A stretch of 40,260 bases of DNA from Thiorhodococcus drewsii AZ1. Its GTDB lineage: Bacteria > Pseudomonadota > Gammaproteobacteria > Chromatiales > Chromatiaceae. The stretch spans positions 1 to 40,260 of the forward strand of contig NZ_AFWT01000044.1 of assembly GCF_000224065.1 (NCBI RefSeq), written 5' to 3'. Positions 40,165 to 40,260 of the stretch are shown in pieces; within the stretch, counting starts at the first letter, position 1, and the number at the start of each line of letters is the position of its first letter. The notes under the pieces were generated by a model, which saw only the letters and a list, made by a program, of their open reading frames with translations, was not told where the DNA came from and did not search any database. The position numbers and the translations under genes are program-made.

Positions 40165-40260
40165 GAGTCGTCCCCGTCCGGAGCATCGCGTCCGTCCACT
40201 GCGGACCGACGCGCGGCCCGGCGCGCCGCCGCGAGCATCAGCGCCCCGCCGAGCCCCGCG
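40161..40260 (-). CDS. DUF4040/MbhD-like subunit, C-terminal end only
   Basis: Only the last 32 codons are inside the window; the gene begins beyond the right edge. The visible end, AGLGGALMLAAARRAARRS, then a short acidic tail, resembles the end of the DUF4040 (MbhD, MrpA C-terminal) helix that normally precedes an MbhE/MnhB gene. Its TGA overlaps the next GTG. Family is inferred from a short segment plus position; MrpG is the alternative. Confidence 0.5.
   Translation of the reverse strand, partial: AGLGGALMLAAARRAARRSAVDGRDAPDGDDS

Overview
The window is GC-rich and gene-dense. It looks like a chromosomal segment of a chemo- or photoautotrophic gammaproteobacterium, most likely a purple sulfur bacterium of the Chromatiaceae. 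The reasons are the complete alpha-carboxysome operon with form IA RuBisCO, a CbbR-type regulator, and gammaproteobacterial housekeeping neighbours (iron superoxide dismutase, a YbiT-like ABC-F protein, a DUF2333 protein). The genus is inference; no 16S rRNA, tRNA or photosynthesis gene lies in the window.

Layout. (1) 1-2120: the 3' end of a gene built from nearly identical 162-bp tandem TPR-like repeats, then a CIA30-family protein. (2) 2121-12700: a four-gene defence operon. An acidic TPR protein, a SNF2-family helicase, a large beta-type DNA adenine methyltransferase and a type III Res-like helicase-nuclease are packed with 4-bp overlaps or short gaps, behind a perfect 23-bp palindrome. 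The combination mixes features of class 1 DISARM (DrmD and DrmMI-like parts) with type III restriction-modification. (3) 12701-20270: ordinary genes, namely sodB, small membrane proteins, a PRC-barrel protein, an ABC-F ATPase with a terminator-like hairpin in its leader, a SOUL heme-binding protein and an EamA transporter. (4) 20457-32703: the CO2-fixation block. A stand-alone, divergent RuBisCO small-subunit-like protein is followed by cbbL, cbbS, csoS2, csoSCA, csoS4A, csoS4B, two csoS1 copies, a ferritin-like protein, the acRAF RuBisCO assembly factor, a small disordered protein, cbbR, a DUF2189 membrane protein, csoS1D and a Nudix hydrolase. (5) 32920-40260: a DUF2333 protein, then a convergent minus-strand operon of Mrp/Mbh-like cation/proton antiporter subunits. 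It ends in a subunit that has lost the usual membrane glutamate and carries a C-terminal peptidoglycan-binding domain.

How they work together. CbbR probably controls the cbb/cso operon from the cbbL upstream region. CbbL/S with CsoS2, CsoSCA, the CsoS1/CsoS1D facets and CsoS4 vertices make the carboxysome, and acRAF assists RuBisCO assembly. The antiporter-like complex next door could energise inorganic-carbon uptake or pH/Na+ homeostasis, as is proposed for other NuoL-like (DabB-type) subunits near carboxysomes, but no DabA-type partner is visible here.

The strongest candidates for something undescribed are the RuBisCO small-subunit-like protein, the hybrid DISARM/type III defence operon with its exchanged methyltransferase target-recognition region, and the peptidoglycan-binding antiporter subunit.
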